Positions 21,822 to 33,674 of a stretch of DNA of 64,000 nt are shown here, piece by piece. This stretch comes from Scytalidium lignicola (Eukaryota; Ascomycota; Leotiomycetes): NCBI GenBank assembly GCA_002812745.2, contig NCSJ02000134.1, positions 1-64,000 on the forward strand. Direction: 5' to 3'. Both the position numbers and the translations under genes were made by a program. Each line of letters begins with the position of its first letter. The stretch's first letter is position 1. The notes under the pieces are model-generated. The model ran no database searches. It was not told where the DNA came from and saw nothing but the letters and a program-made list of their open reading frames with translations.

Positions 21822-24078
21822 ATGTCACAGTTGAGTCGATCTGCGCAGGCCTGCATCTTATGCCACAAGAAAAAAAGTATGTGCCAAGCATCTAGCCTGG
21901 TCGACCGCATGCCTTGACTTGTGGTTACTAATGATGGCCAGGTCAAGTGTGATCTTGGACCTACGAAACAGCGATGCACGAACTGCGAGTTAGGAGACCT
22001 TAGATGTAGGTAAGTACGATTGATTTGAACCATTGACGCCTGCTAAGCACTAGAGATGTAGGCCACACCAGAGGAAGCGCAAGCATTATTCCATCAGCCC
22101 TTCACCCCCGCCTGCACATGCTCAGGGGAGGACCTTTCAGACCATCCAGCAGCAGCAAGGGCGGAGAGAGATCAATTCAGAGTCTCACAATGATGCGTGG
22201 CAACCTGAAATCCCATCTACTTCCGGGCCATCGTACATGCAGCAGACGCCTGCTACATTGCCCTCTCCGGTGTTAAGAACCGGGGCAGGAACAGACTTGC
22301 ATGCAACCACCCCAGTGCAGATACCGCAAGAAGTGAGTAATACCCACCATACGCCAAGCGATGAGAGCTACTTAGGACGTAGTGAGTATCTCGGAGGCAG
22401 TGTTCCATTTAATGAGGGGATGACTACGGGAGCATTAACTAGCAAAACCACCGGACTATCGGAAGTTGATCTTCAGGTCCTTCATCTGCTCAAGGCATTT
22501 GATCTTCCACCTCGCGCTACGAGAGAAAGTCTGATAGATAAGTACATGCAACTGTGCTCACCGTGGATGCCAATTGTTGAGTGGAGTTGGCTGGAAGAGG
22601 CTGATGGAGAGCAACCCTCGCTCCTGCTGCTGCAGGCAGTTTTTCTAGCAGGAAGCCGGGTGACTTCTGATACCCTTGTGCATGCATCATCCAGGGAGTT
22701 CTATCGAAGAGCTCGAGCCCTCTTCTTCTCTGGCTATGAGAAGAATATAATTTTTTCTATTGTGGCTCTATGCCTACTTCAGTGGTGGAACCCGACGGGT
22801 CCGGAGCAGATATCGACTGATACGAGTGGGTTCTGGGTGCGTATTGCCGTCGGGATGGCATATCAAGCTGGACTTCATAGAGAACAACCACAGTTAAGCG
22901 AAAAGGACCAAACGTATAGGCGAAGATTATGGTGGACTCTAGTAGTAAGTTTTGCTACCTCTGTGTGTTGTACGCATATTGAAGGGCTTCTGGCATTGAC
23001 ACACCTGCAGTGTCGGGATAGTGTTATATCGGTCGGTCTTGGACGACCACGAACCATCAACTTAGAGGATAGTGATGTCAGTCCTCCTTCCATCGAAGAT
23101 TTTCCTAATCCAGACCTTAAGGCACATTTGTTCGTCAATTTTGTCTCAATCTGTCAACTACTTGGAGATGTCGCGCAGTGCTATCGGCGAAAATGGCTCT
23201 CACCACGGCGGCGAAAGGATCTTGAAAACGCATTGTTTCGATGGGTTAAAGAGCTCCACCCAGAGTTCTATATATTCCAGAAAGGTCCAAAGCGTCATAA
23301 TTGCCCTAGCAATTTTGAAGCTCGACAAATCTTTGTCCCGTACTTCGTGATCTTGGTTATTTTGCATCGCGGCCCTGTTGCTGGAAGTGTTCCATCTCCA
23401 GTCTCACTTATCGCTTCATCATTCATCACAACCATCTATGAAGAGTTCATAGCGAGGGATGAGCTTCGCCATCTAGGCCCTGCATTTACATTCTACGCTC
23501 TCGCTGCCGGACTGTCCCAGCTTTCTGGTTACAGATACATGTCACTAGCCAGTGCTGTCGAGGAAAACTTCAAAGTAATTCAAATGTCTCTCCAGTTACT
23601 GGCCAAGAGATGGGGTTCTGCCAATGGAGCCCTTAGAGCTCTCTCTGAGGCGAGGAAAGCAGTCTTGCGACTGCCACGCTATCGAGAACCTCCAGCATCC
23701 ATTCCAGCAAATTCCCGTTTGTTCTTTAGTGACTTTGACCCAAGTTTCTGCAACATGGGACACCTATTAAATAATACCGCCAATACCTCAAATCCTCCAA
23801 CCGAGAATATTGATCAATTTGTAAACACTACGACAGTGTCTATCCGGACAGATTTTCAGCTGAGTGAGCAGCAACACGTAGCCCAAACAGCACAGCCACC
23901 AGAGATAGGGCTCTTAGAAGAAGGCGCTCAGAATCCAATCCCGGCACCGCCTTCAATGTTTCCGTTATACATGGATGGAGGGTATGGGCATCAACAACAA
24001 GAGAGTTTATGGGCGCCGGCGGATCCAGTAGGTTCTTGGTTGTTAGATGATTTCAACAATCAGTGGACCGAAGGATAA
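21822..24078 (+). CDS. Zn(II)2Cys6 fungal-specific transcription factor
   Basis: Nuclear regulator with an N-terminal binuclear zinc cluster and a PF04082-type middle domain. Exons: 21822-21876, 21942-22009, 22062-22944, 23011-24078 (about 690 residues). The zinc cluster spans the first two introns: CILCHKKK, then VKCDLGPTKQRCTNCELGDL and RCR, with all six cysteines present. A Q-rich linker follows. The middle domain has FWVRIAVGMAYQAGLHRE and RRRLWWTLV-CRDSVISVGLGRPR. The intron inside the latter (GTAAGT...CTGCAG) is 66 nt and stop-free, so it hides in the long ORF. Exon 1 has seven A before the donor where six would keep frame; this may be a homopolymer error or a real frameshift. Its position between the transporter and the catabolic enzymes suggests it is the local regulator. 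Confidence 0.92.
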
Positions 24079-24583
24079 GAAATTGTTCTACGTGTCCGAA
24101 TATCTACGTTGTGGGACTAGTGTTACCAAATTACAGTAATATTTTAGTTCTTATTATTGAGAGTTAGATGTCGATCTATTAGTTTATACTATGAAAATGT
24201 AATTTTATATATCGGGAGGAGCGAAAAAGAAGTTATTTCCTATAAAAATGTAGATCAGACAATGCCCATAATAGTAATTAGGTCCTCGGCCGATTCTTAA
24301 ATCTTTATTCATTTGAGTTAAACACAAATCCACTATATAAAAAGTTCAATAAAATCCGTATTCAGTGCGGATTGTAGTGACCTACAGTGATAGAATAATA
24401 AATAGAACCTTCAATCACTACCTGGTTTAAGATTCTTCATGATTGATTCGTTATCCCCTAATTTTATAAACTTATTTGATTATATATTGACTTATATGAT
24501 GTACTTTACAACTTAGATATTATTACCAATGAACCGTTGTCGCTACGAATACCTTCCTTCCGGTTGACCACTCGCAACTATAC
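24079..24583. other. Convergent 3' intergenic region
   Basis: AT-rich spacer between the ends of the regulator and the acyl-CoA dehydrogenase; no gene seen. Confidence 0.6.
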
Positions 24584-26625
24584 CTATAGTTTAGCTAACG
24601 CTTCCTTTGGACGATATCCAGTAGCCGCACTGATTGGAAGGTCAAACCCCCAAACTAATCTACAGTCCCAATTACCCCTCTCTGTATCAGCTCGAGCATC
24701 TTGCTGTAAATTAGCAGATATAATATCCAAGAAAACATATTCCGCAAGTCCACTTTCAGCGTGAAGAATCCAACGTCTTGCAACTTCCATGGCTGTTGCA
24801 TTCCCATCGCGTTGTGCATCAAAAGCTAGTAGAGTCCCACTGACAATCCAAACCAAAGTAAACATTGTCTGCCGTCCTTCTGCTAATGCTAAAGACAACT
24901 TATCTTTCTTGCCAGTGAGCCTCTGGCGGAAGGCCTCCCAGGTCGAGATCAGGACCTCTTTAAATCCGTTTTCCCGTACTGAGTTAATTGCACGCTCAAT
25001 CCAATCTGCAAAAATATCCAGGTGATTATGGTTAAGCAAGTGTCTAACTGTTTCGCTACTTAGAACATTCGTCGTCCCTTCCCAAGTCATGTTGGCGGCA
25101 GTATCTCTCAAGAGACGAGAGATATTGTATTCTGGCTCATCTGGTTCATCCATATACCCAACACCGCCCATTGCTTCTTGGCATTCTTGAAGGGACACAG
25201 TAGCTACTTTGCAGATGACAGCTTTAGCAGATGCGGTGAGGGTTCGTAGCACAACCTCCATCTGTTGTCCCGAATTGGGCAACGGAGCGTACGATGCTGC
25301 TAGATTATCTGGAGTATCGTTATCGAGAAAGCTGAGGAGGGTGGCGGTAAAGAATGCAAGATGCAGAAAGCCTCTGTGCTTCACTTCCATCGAAGCCAAT
25401 AGTCTTAGATGCATTGGAAACGTTGATAGGGGCTGATTTATGGTGGTTCGAGTTTTAGCAAAAGATTTTGCAATATCCATACCACGACGCCAGCAAGAGA
25501 GAGCTGTTATAAAGTTGTGCGTTCGAGTTACGTTCAAGAGCTGAGCAATTGTTGCGATTCCATGGTCTGCAGGGCCTACACGCCAAGCTCGGACATCTTT
25601 CAGCTCAAGCTCAGCAGTAGGGAGTTGTTTCGTTCCCATTTTTACTTTGAGCCTATGAATTCTTATTCCATTTGTAACTTCTTTCTCTTTGCCGCTTGAA
25701 TCAATAATGGTTTTTCGGGTTGGTGCCACGAAGAGACTTAGCTTTCCAGACTCTGTCTTGGCTAGTATTAAGGCGATATTACAGTCCGTTGCAGATGTGA
25801 AGAATTTGAATCCAGATATAAGCCAGTCTCCCTCATCAACTCTTCCAAACTTTCCAGTCTTTCGCGTCAGCGGGGAGTAAACGGCAACGGTCTCTGAATT
25901 TTGCACATCACTACCTCCAGGACGCTCAGTCATCCACTGGCTCGAGACCCAGTGATTCTCGCGTGCCGTCAGTTGATTGAAGATTTCGTGGAATGGATGT
26001 TCCTGGGGCAGCCCCGGAAGTTGCTTAGCCATGACGCGTGCAGCACCGCTGGTCATGGAAGTCGGACAGGAATATACAGCAGATGAGGCTGAAAAGATAT
26101 AGTTGCTAGATCACATAAAGATATAGCTAGCTTAGTTTGTGATAGGCAAATTAATTTACATATGTGGAGTTGCTTACAATGCGTGCTGTGCAATCCTAGA
26201 ATAGTGCCCAAAAGTCCCTTCATAGGCCAAAGACATGACACTACATTCAACAATAGTTAGAAATATGCACAATCATAATAAAATCTCCCATACCCATTTT
26301 TGGCTCCCCATTTCCCAACCTCTTTCCACCCATGGCTCGTTATCAGGCGATCATACGGATACCGTTTTCCCCACACGTCATGCGTCTTCACATACGGCTG
26401 CTCCTTTTCGGCATTAGCCACCCATCGATGGATCTGCTCTGAGATAGCTTCGTCGCCAAATCGGCGGAGTTGAGGCCCTATGACATCTAAGATTGATGGC
26501 GGAAGATACCACCGTAGGATGCGTTGGTAAGCATCATCTGCTGTAAATGGATTCTCCAGTGGTGGCACTGAGAGAATGAATCCGGTGTCGATAGTGGAAG
26601 GAACAAGCCCTGATGGTGAGACCAT
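24584..26625 (-). CDS. AidB-like acyl-CoA dehydrogenase with peroxisomal PTS1 tail
   Basis: FAD-dependent acyl-CoA dehydrogenase of the AidB/ACAD11-like branch. Exons 26625-26294, 26240-26178 and 26105-24584 join to 638 residues; introns are 53 and 72 nt with GTATGG and GTAAGC donors. The N-terminal domain (residues 1-120) is the extra AidB-type region. Exon 2 gives LAYEGTFGHYSRIAQHAF. The FAD-binding motif is WMTERPGGSDV, followed by SGFKFFTSATD. The catalytic-base region is MTWEGTTNVLSSETVRHLL. The chain ends in EALAKL; the final AKL is an accepted peroxisomal targeting signal type 1. The gene is divergent from the acetoacetyl-CoA synthetase, which also ends in a PTS1. Substrate is unknown; AidB-like enzymes act on branched or unusual acyl-CoAs. 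Confidence 0.93.
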
Positions 26626-27133
26626 AATGACAGAAAGAGCCAGTTAGTATACTTTGTCTTATTTTATCAATGCCTTGAAATAAAAAAATCACAATGTTTA
26701 AGAGGTTTTATGGCGTAGTTATCGCCTTCCTCCTCAGAGTTTTGTCCTTACTGCTCTCGCCCCTACTATTTGTCGTAAAGCCGAAATACGCCGACAGATT
26801 CATCTCTAGTGATACATGGAAATCTATGCTCCAGTCTCGGGACTTCTCTACGGTTAATCCTGGACAGCCAGAACAGATATGATGGACAAGCATAGATGTT
26901 TTGATGCATGAAACCTTCTAGTAAAAAATCGCCGTAGAACTCCGAACTGCGCCAGCAAGGAACCTTGCTCTCTTTCGGCATCTGCGTGTAAATATTTATC
27001 TTCCTCCTATGGGTTGAATAATACGTGTACCTTGGCTTGGGATACTATTCTGGAAGATACACGTGTTCAAAATATACAACCAAGTGCTACTTCCTCGTTT
27101 CCCCGTGTTTCTGGTTCGTCTCAAACGGCCTTG
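26626..27133. promoter_or_regulatory. Bidirectional promoter between acyl-CoA dehydrogenase and acetoacetyl-CoA synthetase
   Basis: The 508 bp separate divergent ATGs. It contains ACGCCGA (26788-26794) and TCGCCGT (26929-26935), variants of the TCGGCGA/TCGCCGA word seen in the other cluster promoters. A 62-codon ORF at 26694-26882 is hydrophobic at its start but is probably chance. Confidence 0.4.
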
Positions 27134-29308
27134 ATGACTGTATCTCCGTCCAAAGCTGTGATGTCGTCTATCCCAGAGCCAGTCTGGTTACCGCCACAGC
27201 CACCTTCTACAATTCCAATAAACATATATAGGGCTCATATAAATAGGAAGTTCGGCGTACACCTCCGCAATTCCCATGAGTTACATCAGTGGAGCGTCAC
27301 TCAACCACATGATTTCTGGATCGACCTGTGGTCATATGTTGGCCTGATTCCAGACCTCCCATCTGGAATATCACAGGCATATGATCCGGAGATCCCTATA
27401 ACAGAGGTACCACGGTTCTTTAAAAATGCAAAAATCAATTACGCTGAGAATGTCCTTACTCAACCTCATGTTGATCCAAGATCTACAGCTCTCATTGGAC
27501 TTCGCGAAGGAGGTGATCTCGACGGAGAGAAATGGTCATGGATTGACCTGAGGGAAAATGTGAGAAAGCTTCGCAGTAGCTTACTACGGAGTAGATTTAA
27601 GGAGGGCGATAGAGTCGCAGCATTGATCTCAACTTCCCTTTGGTCGGTTGCAGTATTTTTAGCAGTCGCCAGTATAGGGGCTATTTTCACATCCATAGCT
27701 CCAGATCTAGGGGAAGAAGTAAGTGCTATCCTAGGTTTATAAACCAGTATCATCATAAAATATCACTGCTAATGCCAAACAGGGATGTATATCCAGACTA
27801 AAACAGGTGACTCCGTTAATTCTTTTTGTGGATAGTCATGTCACGTATAAAGGTAGACAAAGCTCCAACCATGCGAAGATATTGAAGATTGTGGATAAAC
27901 TCGAAGTGAAACCTCAGGTTATTATAATTCCGACGGCTCAGGTGGAGCATGATGATTTCCTAACTCTCTCTGGCTTCCTCTCTCGGTCACTAACATGCGA
28001 CAAGCTTGAATTCGCACGAGTATCTTTCTCGGCGCCACTCTATATTCTTTACTCCAGTGGTACTTCAGGACCACCCAAGTGTCTAGTTCACCAACATGGA
28101 GCCATTATTCAGCACAAGAAAATAGCTAAGCTACACAACTCTCTAAAGCCGGGGGAAGTCGTATTCCAATATTCCAGTACATCATGGGTTCTCTGGAATA
28201 TCATGATTGGACACTTATCTGCTGGCACCACTCTTGTATTGTATGGCGGCTCTCCTACTTGGCCAAGCCCACAAGCAATGTTGAAGATCGTCGAGCATCA
28301 CAGGGTCTGTTATTGGGGAGCATCACCTAAATATCTGCAAGAGCTTGAATCAACACGATGCACTCCGAAAGAGCAATACGACCTTTCATCGCTGAGAATG
28401 GTGCAATCCGGCGGCTCGCATCTTGCAGCGGAACAATATGACTGGTTCTATCGGGTATTCCCCACGCATATTCACTTGACGAGCGTCACTGGAGGAACAG
28501 ACCTTGTAACATCTTGGATAGCCACTGATCCAGCTGGCCCTTCGTATGCGGGAGAAATACAACTCATGGCTCTTGGCCATGACATGGACGTTGTACATCC
28601 CGTAACAGGGGAATCAATCAAAGATTCTGGAGCATCTGGCGAGTTGATATGTCGCAAGCCCTTTCCATCGATGCCGATTTTTATGTGGGGAGACGAAGGC
28701 AATGGCAAATACAAGGCAGCATATTTTGACAGATTTAACTTCCCATGTTGGACACAGCATGACTGGGCAAGTTTCAATCCACTGACTTGTGGTGCTACAA
28801 TCCATGGCCGGAGGTAAATTTCCTAAACCCAAACTCCTTGCTTCTATAATACCTAAGATGCTGACCTAAAAACAGTGACGGAGTTCTCAATCCCCAAGGT
28901 ATTCGATTTGGTTCAGCAGAGATCTACTCAATTACAGAAGCGCCTCCCTTCCTAGACACTATCTCGGCTACATTATGTATCGGTAGAAAACGAGCCAAGA
29001 AGGATATGGATGAGTCGGTCTTCTTATTTGTAGTCATGCGTCCAGGCTACAGCCTGACTAATGATCTACTGGATCAGCTCAAGAAGGCTATCCGAATCGG
29101 CTTAAGTGCTAGACACGTCCCCAGATACATTTTCCAGGTGGATGAGATACCTATGACACTTAATGGCAAGAAGGTCGAAACGCTTGTGAAACAAGTTATC
29201 TGTACCGGCGAATTACCAAAGCAAATGAGTAGTACGGTGGTGAATCCCAAATGCTTAGATCAATATGTAAAATTCTACTTCATAGAAAGTAGAACGTCAA
29301 AGTTATAA
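27134..29308 (+). CDS. Acetoacetyl-CoA synthetase-like acyl-CoA ligase with peroxisomal SKL tail
   Basis: ATP-dependent acid:CoA ligase of the ANL superfamily, closest to acetoacetyl-CoA synthetase (acetoacetate + ATP + CoA to acetoacetyl-CoA + AMP + PPi). Exons 27134-27718, 27783-28813 and 28876-29308 give 682 residues, the usual length. The reading frame is open upstream to 27014 without ATG; 27161 is an alternative start. The N-terminal domain has FFKNAKINYAENVL. The phosphate-binding loop is YSSGTSGPPK, then STSWVLWNIMIGHLSAG and TGGTDLV. The hinge/A8 region is GRSDGVLNPQGIRFGSAEIY; the catalytic lysine motif is TLNGKKVE. It ends in SRTSKL, a canonical PTS1, unlike the usually cytosolic family members. 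True substrate may be another 3-oxo or short-chain acid. Confidence 0.92.
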
Positions 29309-29537
29309 AAGACGGGTTGAAATACAAACTAGATCACACGATAAAGTATGTAGTTCCGTTTTTCGTATTGAATATAACCACCCTACAATTGGTTTTTATT
29401 CCTAAAAAAATTGTGCCTCATGGCTTTACTTACTCCCGAAACGCACGCATAAAATCAGTGACTGGAATATTAATTATCATAGCACGGTTATTAGGACACA
29501 TACTATAGTTCCACTAGCCAGCATCGTTGATTAGAAC
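29309..29537. other. Convergent 3' spacer
   Basis: Short AT-rich spacer between the synthetase stop and the pseudogene end; nothing recognised. Confidence 0.5.
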
Positions 29538-30346
29538 TTAGTTAATACTCGAACTTCTCAATACACGATCTATCTCCTTTTCAACTGCTGCTATACCCTC
29601 TCTTCACAGCCCCGGACCCATACTGATCCTCGCCACCCTAAGCTTCTCAATTACTTCAATATTAAGAGCCCCCGCCACACTCGTTCTATAGATAACATTA
29701 AGTTTCCCATCCAAACCTTTCACTAACTCTTCGACTTCTACATCCCCTAACCCTCCTCTTTGTGATCCACCCCAAACAAGAACATTTTTAGCTTTAGCGT
29801 TCNAAAAACTTCCTTCCACGATTAATAAGCCTCTTCAATGGTTCCACCATGCATAACACAATCCGTCCGCGCATTAACCACAAAGTCCAGAACCCCTAAC
29901 TCCTTAGCAATCTCCAAGACCGTGCTAATCCTCTTCACTTGTTCCTTGATATCAACTAGTTTCTTTTCTCCATTAATGATATCAGTATCTTCCAGGTTAA
30001 TCCTCATAACTCCTGGCTTTATCACTGCTCTGATTATTTCGGATAACTTCTCATACCCGTTTTGTAAATCTGCAGTGAGTAGGATAGTCTCGCTTTTACC
30101 GCTTCGTGCAATCACCCTAGCAGCCTTAGAGATTGCGTGGAGGTTATCCTCTAAAGTTAGGTCGTCATCGTCGACTCCTACTGCTATTACGACAGCGAAT
30201 GAGGTGCGATTGCTTTAGTTTTAGGGTGAGATAAACAGCAAGCGCAAAAGCTCCGTCCTAGACATTAGTTAGGATTAAGGGGCGACCTGAGATGTGGAGA
30301 CCAGCGAGAATGCGTGCGAGATTGTTCGATGTTGTAGGATTAAAGA
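29538..30346 (-). pseudogene. PEP mutase / isocitrate-lyase superfamily protein, inactivated
   Basis: Remnant of a (beta/alpha)8-barrel enzyme of the ICL/PEPM superfamily, which makes or breaks C-C or C-P bonds in small 2-oxo or hydroxy acids. In order on the minus strand: FNPTTSNNLARILAGLHISG, RPLILTNV, then a TAG (30260-30258) where the family has Trp of the VWD motif. After a frame change comes the block VGVDDDDLTLEDNLHAIS, then LLTADLQNGYE (metal/phosphate region), GVMRINLEDTDI, and DFVVNARTDC. Further stops occur after GTIEEAY and GPGL, and a frame break with an N near 29803. Ends ...RVLRSSSIN. At least three stops and one frameshift make it non-functional. It sits at the outer edge of the catabolic cluster, convergent with the synthetase. 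Confidence 0.78.
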
Positions 30347-31369
30347 AGCTTACCATCCTAGTAATTTTGTAATTTTTCTGTCAGCGGTGGATTAGAAGGA
30401 TATGTCTATCTTGAGATGTATTGCGTGACTTGAGTGATGCTCTTGATTGAAGTGATATTTTATAGAGATAACAGGAAAAAGGACTCTTCTGATGTTGAAA
30501 GAATCAAAGTTAAGGAAACTCAAAGAAATTAATTTCGATTTGTAACATCCTCTCCTCTCCTCAAGCCAAGAGATGAATCAAGCTATGTTAATAAAATTGA
30601 CAATTCTCTTACATCATGATATGAAAACGGGCTAACTATCCCCCACTATGACTCTGAAAGGGCGTATCTGCCTACAACCCCGTCATTTTCAAGCTGTTCC
30701 TGCATTGCTATCAAAGTAACCAATCATATAACTCGTGTGATAAGGTATTACTCTTAGATCCATATTCCATATATCCTGGGATCGTCTCTACGTGATTAAA
30801 CGATTGTGGTGATCCGAGGACTGCGACTTTGAAAAGAAGATCAAAAGACCTCAGACGGCTGCTCATTTTAGCCGTAATTAAACTTCATTGTTGATAAACC
30901 CAAGGTTACTGCTTTCAACTTAGAACGATCCAACGATCACAATCGACGATATGTTGATTCGTCGCCATTTAGTCCCATCTTCAATCTTTCAATATTCTTC
31001 ACAAATTAGAATGGCGTGTCTGATACTAACTATTCGCAGTCCGTTTCTAATGCGAAGCGCTTCATCCCGGCATGACCAATCCCGTTGCAATAGATCATCT
31101 CGACAATGATCGTTTCATCTTGATATACGTAGATATCTCGACACCCAAATCTTGAATACTCCTTGTTGTTGAACTTCCGGGATTTAAACAGCTAATGAAG
31201 TTAAGTTAAGTGTTAAGTTGTATAAGAACAAGAAAAATTATGCTTAAAATTTGACTTTCATTTCAGGCAGATCNAAAAAGTTTATTGTGTGGAGGTAGAG
31301 CTAATTATTTTATAGCACCATCTTACAGTATTCTAGGATATTCATCAGCCTCGGAAATCGGATGATAAT
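30347..31369. other. Long intergenic region
   Basis: Mixed-composition DNA with no ORF worth reporting and no recognised RNA gene. Confidence 0.5.
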
Positions 31370-31565
31370 TGTTGAAAGATATGGTTTTCTGTAGCAATGT
31401 GCGATCATACAATTGAATTGAATTGAACTACTCAACTAACTACTGTATAGAGGCTAAGTAGCGCTATATATAGAGAGCTAGAAGTGGCTCTGAATACAGC
31501 TTACAATACTCCGAAATACTCGCCGAAGTACAGCTAACAACTCGCCGAAGGCTCACTCTCCAACA
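31370..31565 (-). mobile_element. Solo LTR of a retrotransposon (196 bp)
   Basis: On the minus strand it begins TGTTGGAGAGTGAGCC and ends TTTCAACA, giving the TG...CA borders and TGTTG/CAACA inverted termini of an LTR. A TATA-like CTCTATATATAGCGC lies in the middle. The flanking pentamers are ATAAT (left) and GTAAT (right), a target duplication with one transition. There is no internal region or second LTR nearby. Little sign of RIP. Confidence 0.7.
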
Positions 31566-31834
31566 GTAATGATCTAGAAATCACCCCCAGCGACATATTG
31601 ATGATGCACACCGCTAGATTTTAGATCCGAGTTCATCTTATTTGGTTGGATGATCTAAAGTTCCACCCAGCAAAGAATTCCAAGAAGGGGGTTATTTACG
31701 AGCGATCATCCTCCTACTATAGTACAAAAATATAATTTTAAGCTTTGAATAATTTATAACTCTAAGTTTGCGGGCGTAAAAGTATTTTATTATAATCTAC
31801 CAGCTTCTCAAGTAGATGGACAATAACCATTCAC
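31566..31834. other. 3' flank of the membrane-protein gene
   Basis: No gene seen. Confidence 0.5.
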
Positions 31835-33674
31835 TCAACGTGACATAGCTTTAGGGTTGTTTCCTATCCTTTCTTGTAGCAAGGCTATCTTAGATGGGTC
31901 TATATGCTCTAAATGGTAGTCCTGATTCTCATTCTCACCCTTCTCTTTCTCACTATTCTTCGTAGCACTCGCACAGAACATTGCTGTCTTATCCTTCTTC
32001 ACTAAGACTGATGTCGTCAGCCAGGTAAAACATGCCCAAGCAGTTTGCAAAAACACCAAATCCGCACTAAGGATTGCAACTACCACGATGCCTGTCGACT
32101 TCTGCTTTGGAATTTCACATAAATATTGCTGCACGATTGTTGAATTCTTGAGTTGTAAAGGCCCAAATTTTGTTCGTCGTGACTCGTCCTCAAAGCTTAA
32201 TGTAGCAGGGCCATTTGCAGCATTACAACGAGCTGGCATATTTTCAAAGACAGAAGTGTAATTCTGGAGGAGCTCTCTATGCGATTCTGTTAGTATATTA
32301 GGCTTTGTGTTGGCCGAGGTCTGACCAAGATCTGCGAGGACGGTCGAGTAGAAGGATTTCGCGTAGATATCGACCAAATTCCAAATATTAGCGGGAGGAT
32401 TGGTGCCATTGCCGGCAAGAAGCTGGGCCGGAGTCACGCTGCTATTGGCAGTTATAGTAATATCAGTTGGTGGAGAAATTTCAGACATGAAATGGTAGTT
32501 GAGGCTAAAAAAGCTTTGGCTAGAGATATTCGTTTCTTGAGATTGTTGGAGATCTAGATATTTATGTTAATTGATTTTGTACGATATTCACTAGAGTATA
32601 ATGCATATCCCTTTCTCGACATCTCCTGTGTAAGTGCAACTTACTTATAGATCCTTTTCGGATATTCGAACCGGCAGAACGGTTCGTTTGCATTTGGCCG
32701 CTAAGCATCATCCAGTACGCAGAACTCATCGTTATTAGTTAAATGAAAGAAGTTTTAGATATCATTATACCTTACATTAAAGAGGCACCCCACCATAAAC
32801 TAGCTTTACCAACTGGATCAAGTGTTAACAATCTACTTTGCTGGCCATTTCCAATCGTTGGAGGGAGGAGATCATAATTTGTGGTAACATTGATCATCGT
32901 GACAGGATCGCTATTTTTTAAAGAACAAACTGCCGTGGCCTTTTGCCCTCATGATTTAGAACATTGCTTTTACTGAAGAGATTAATCAAAAGAATCAGAC
33001 ATACCGAAATTGAAGGACCCCATTGACACCAGCCAAACTGTTCTGCTGTTCGATCTTCAGCCAGAAGTTCAATCTGAACGAAACTGATTTCACAATCTTC
33101 TAAGGTATTGTTAAGATACGGGAAAGATGGTAGAAGTATTCTCGAGCCTCCATCTAGCGATAGTTGCCATACTTCTACTACGTTGTAACGGAAGGCTAGT
33201 TCGCTTGTGAAGAATTCTACAGTTTATAACAAACCTCGAGTTACCATTAAGAACTCAAATTAGACAGTATAATATTACTTACGCGCTCCAATGGGTATAG
33301 TCACTGGCTGGCATGAAGCTGATACCTAAATCAGATATTTCAGTCACCGCGTATCTTGTATAAGCTATATCAAATATTTAATATTAGGAGCCTTACCTTG
33401 TTTTCGTATTGAAGCGGCCAAGTATTTAGAAACTTTGGAGTAATTGCGAACGTCTGATTTGGGTTCACGGTATAATGTACACTTTCCAAAGGTTAGAGGA
33501 GTAAACAAGAGAACTAAGCTAAGACGATTGTTACCTTAGTTCATACCCGTATGCTGCATAATTGATCAAGGAAAATAGAATGGCGAGGCCAATTGCCCCA
33601 ATAATTGTTACCCATGTAAACCATTTGTATGGATAGGGACGGGTAATATTATAGGTGAAGAATGACTGGGCCAT
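31835..33674 (-). CDS. Predicted membrane protein of a fungal-specific family, unknown function
   Basis: Seven exons join in frame to 480 residues: 33674-33535, 33481-33397, 33325-33283, 33216-33005, 32939-32776, 32724-32645, 32553-31835. The start is MAQSFFTYNITRPYPYKWF, followed by one hydrophobic helix (TWVTIIGAIGLAILFSLINY). A large polar domain follows with SASCQPVTIPIGA, LPSFPYLNNTLEDCEISFVQ and DRTAEQFGWCQWG, plus several N-x-S/T sites (NQT, NNT, NVT, NSS), fitting a glycosylated lumenal or extracellular domain. A second hydrophobic segment near the C-terminus (GIVVVAILSADLVFLQTAWA) precedes a charged cytosolic tail. I recognise the N-terminal pattern as a common hypothetical-protein family in filamentous ascomycetes but know no function. 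All splice junctions keep phase, so the gene looks intact. Confidence 0.75.

Noticed and set aside
26694..26882. 62-codon ORF with hydrophobic start in the divergent promoter
   Set aside because: Too short, within regulatory DNA, no homologue recognised.
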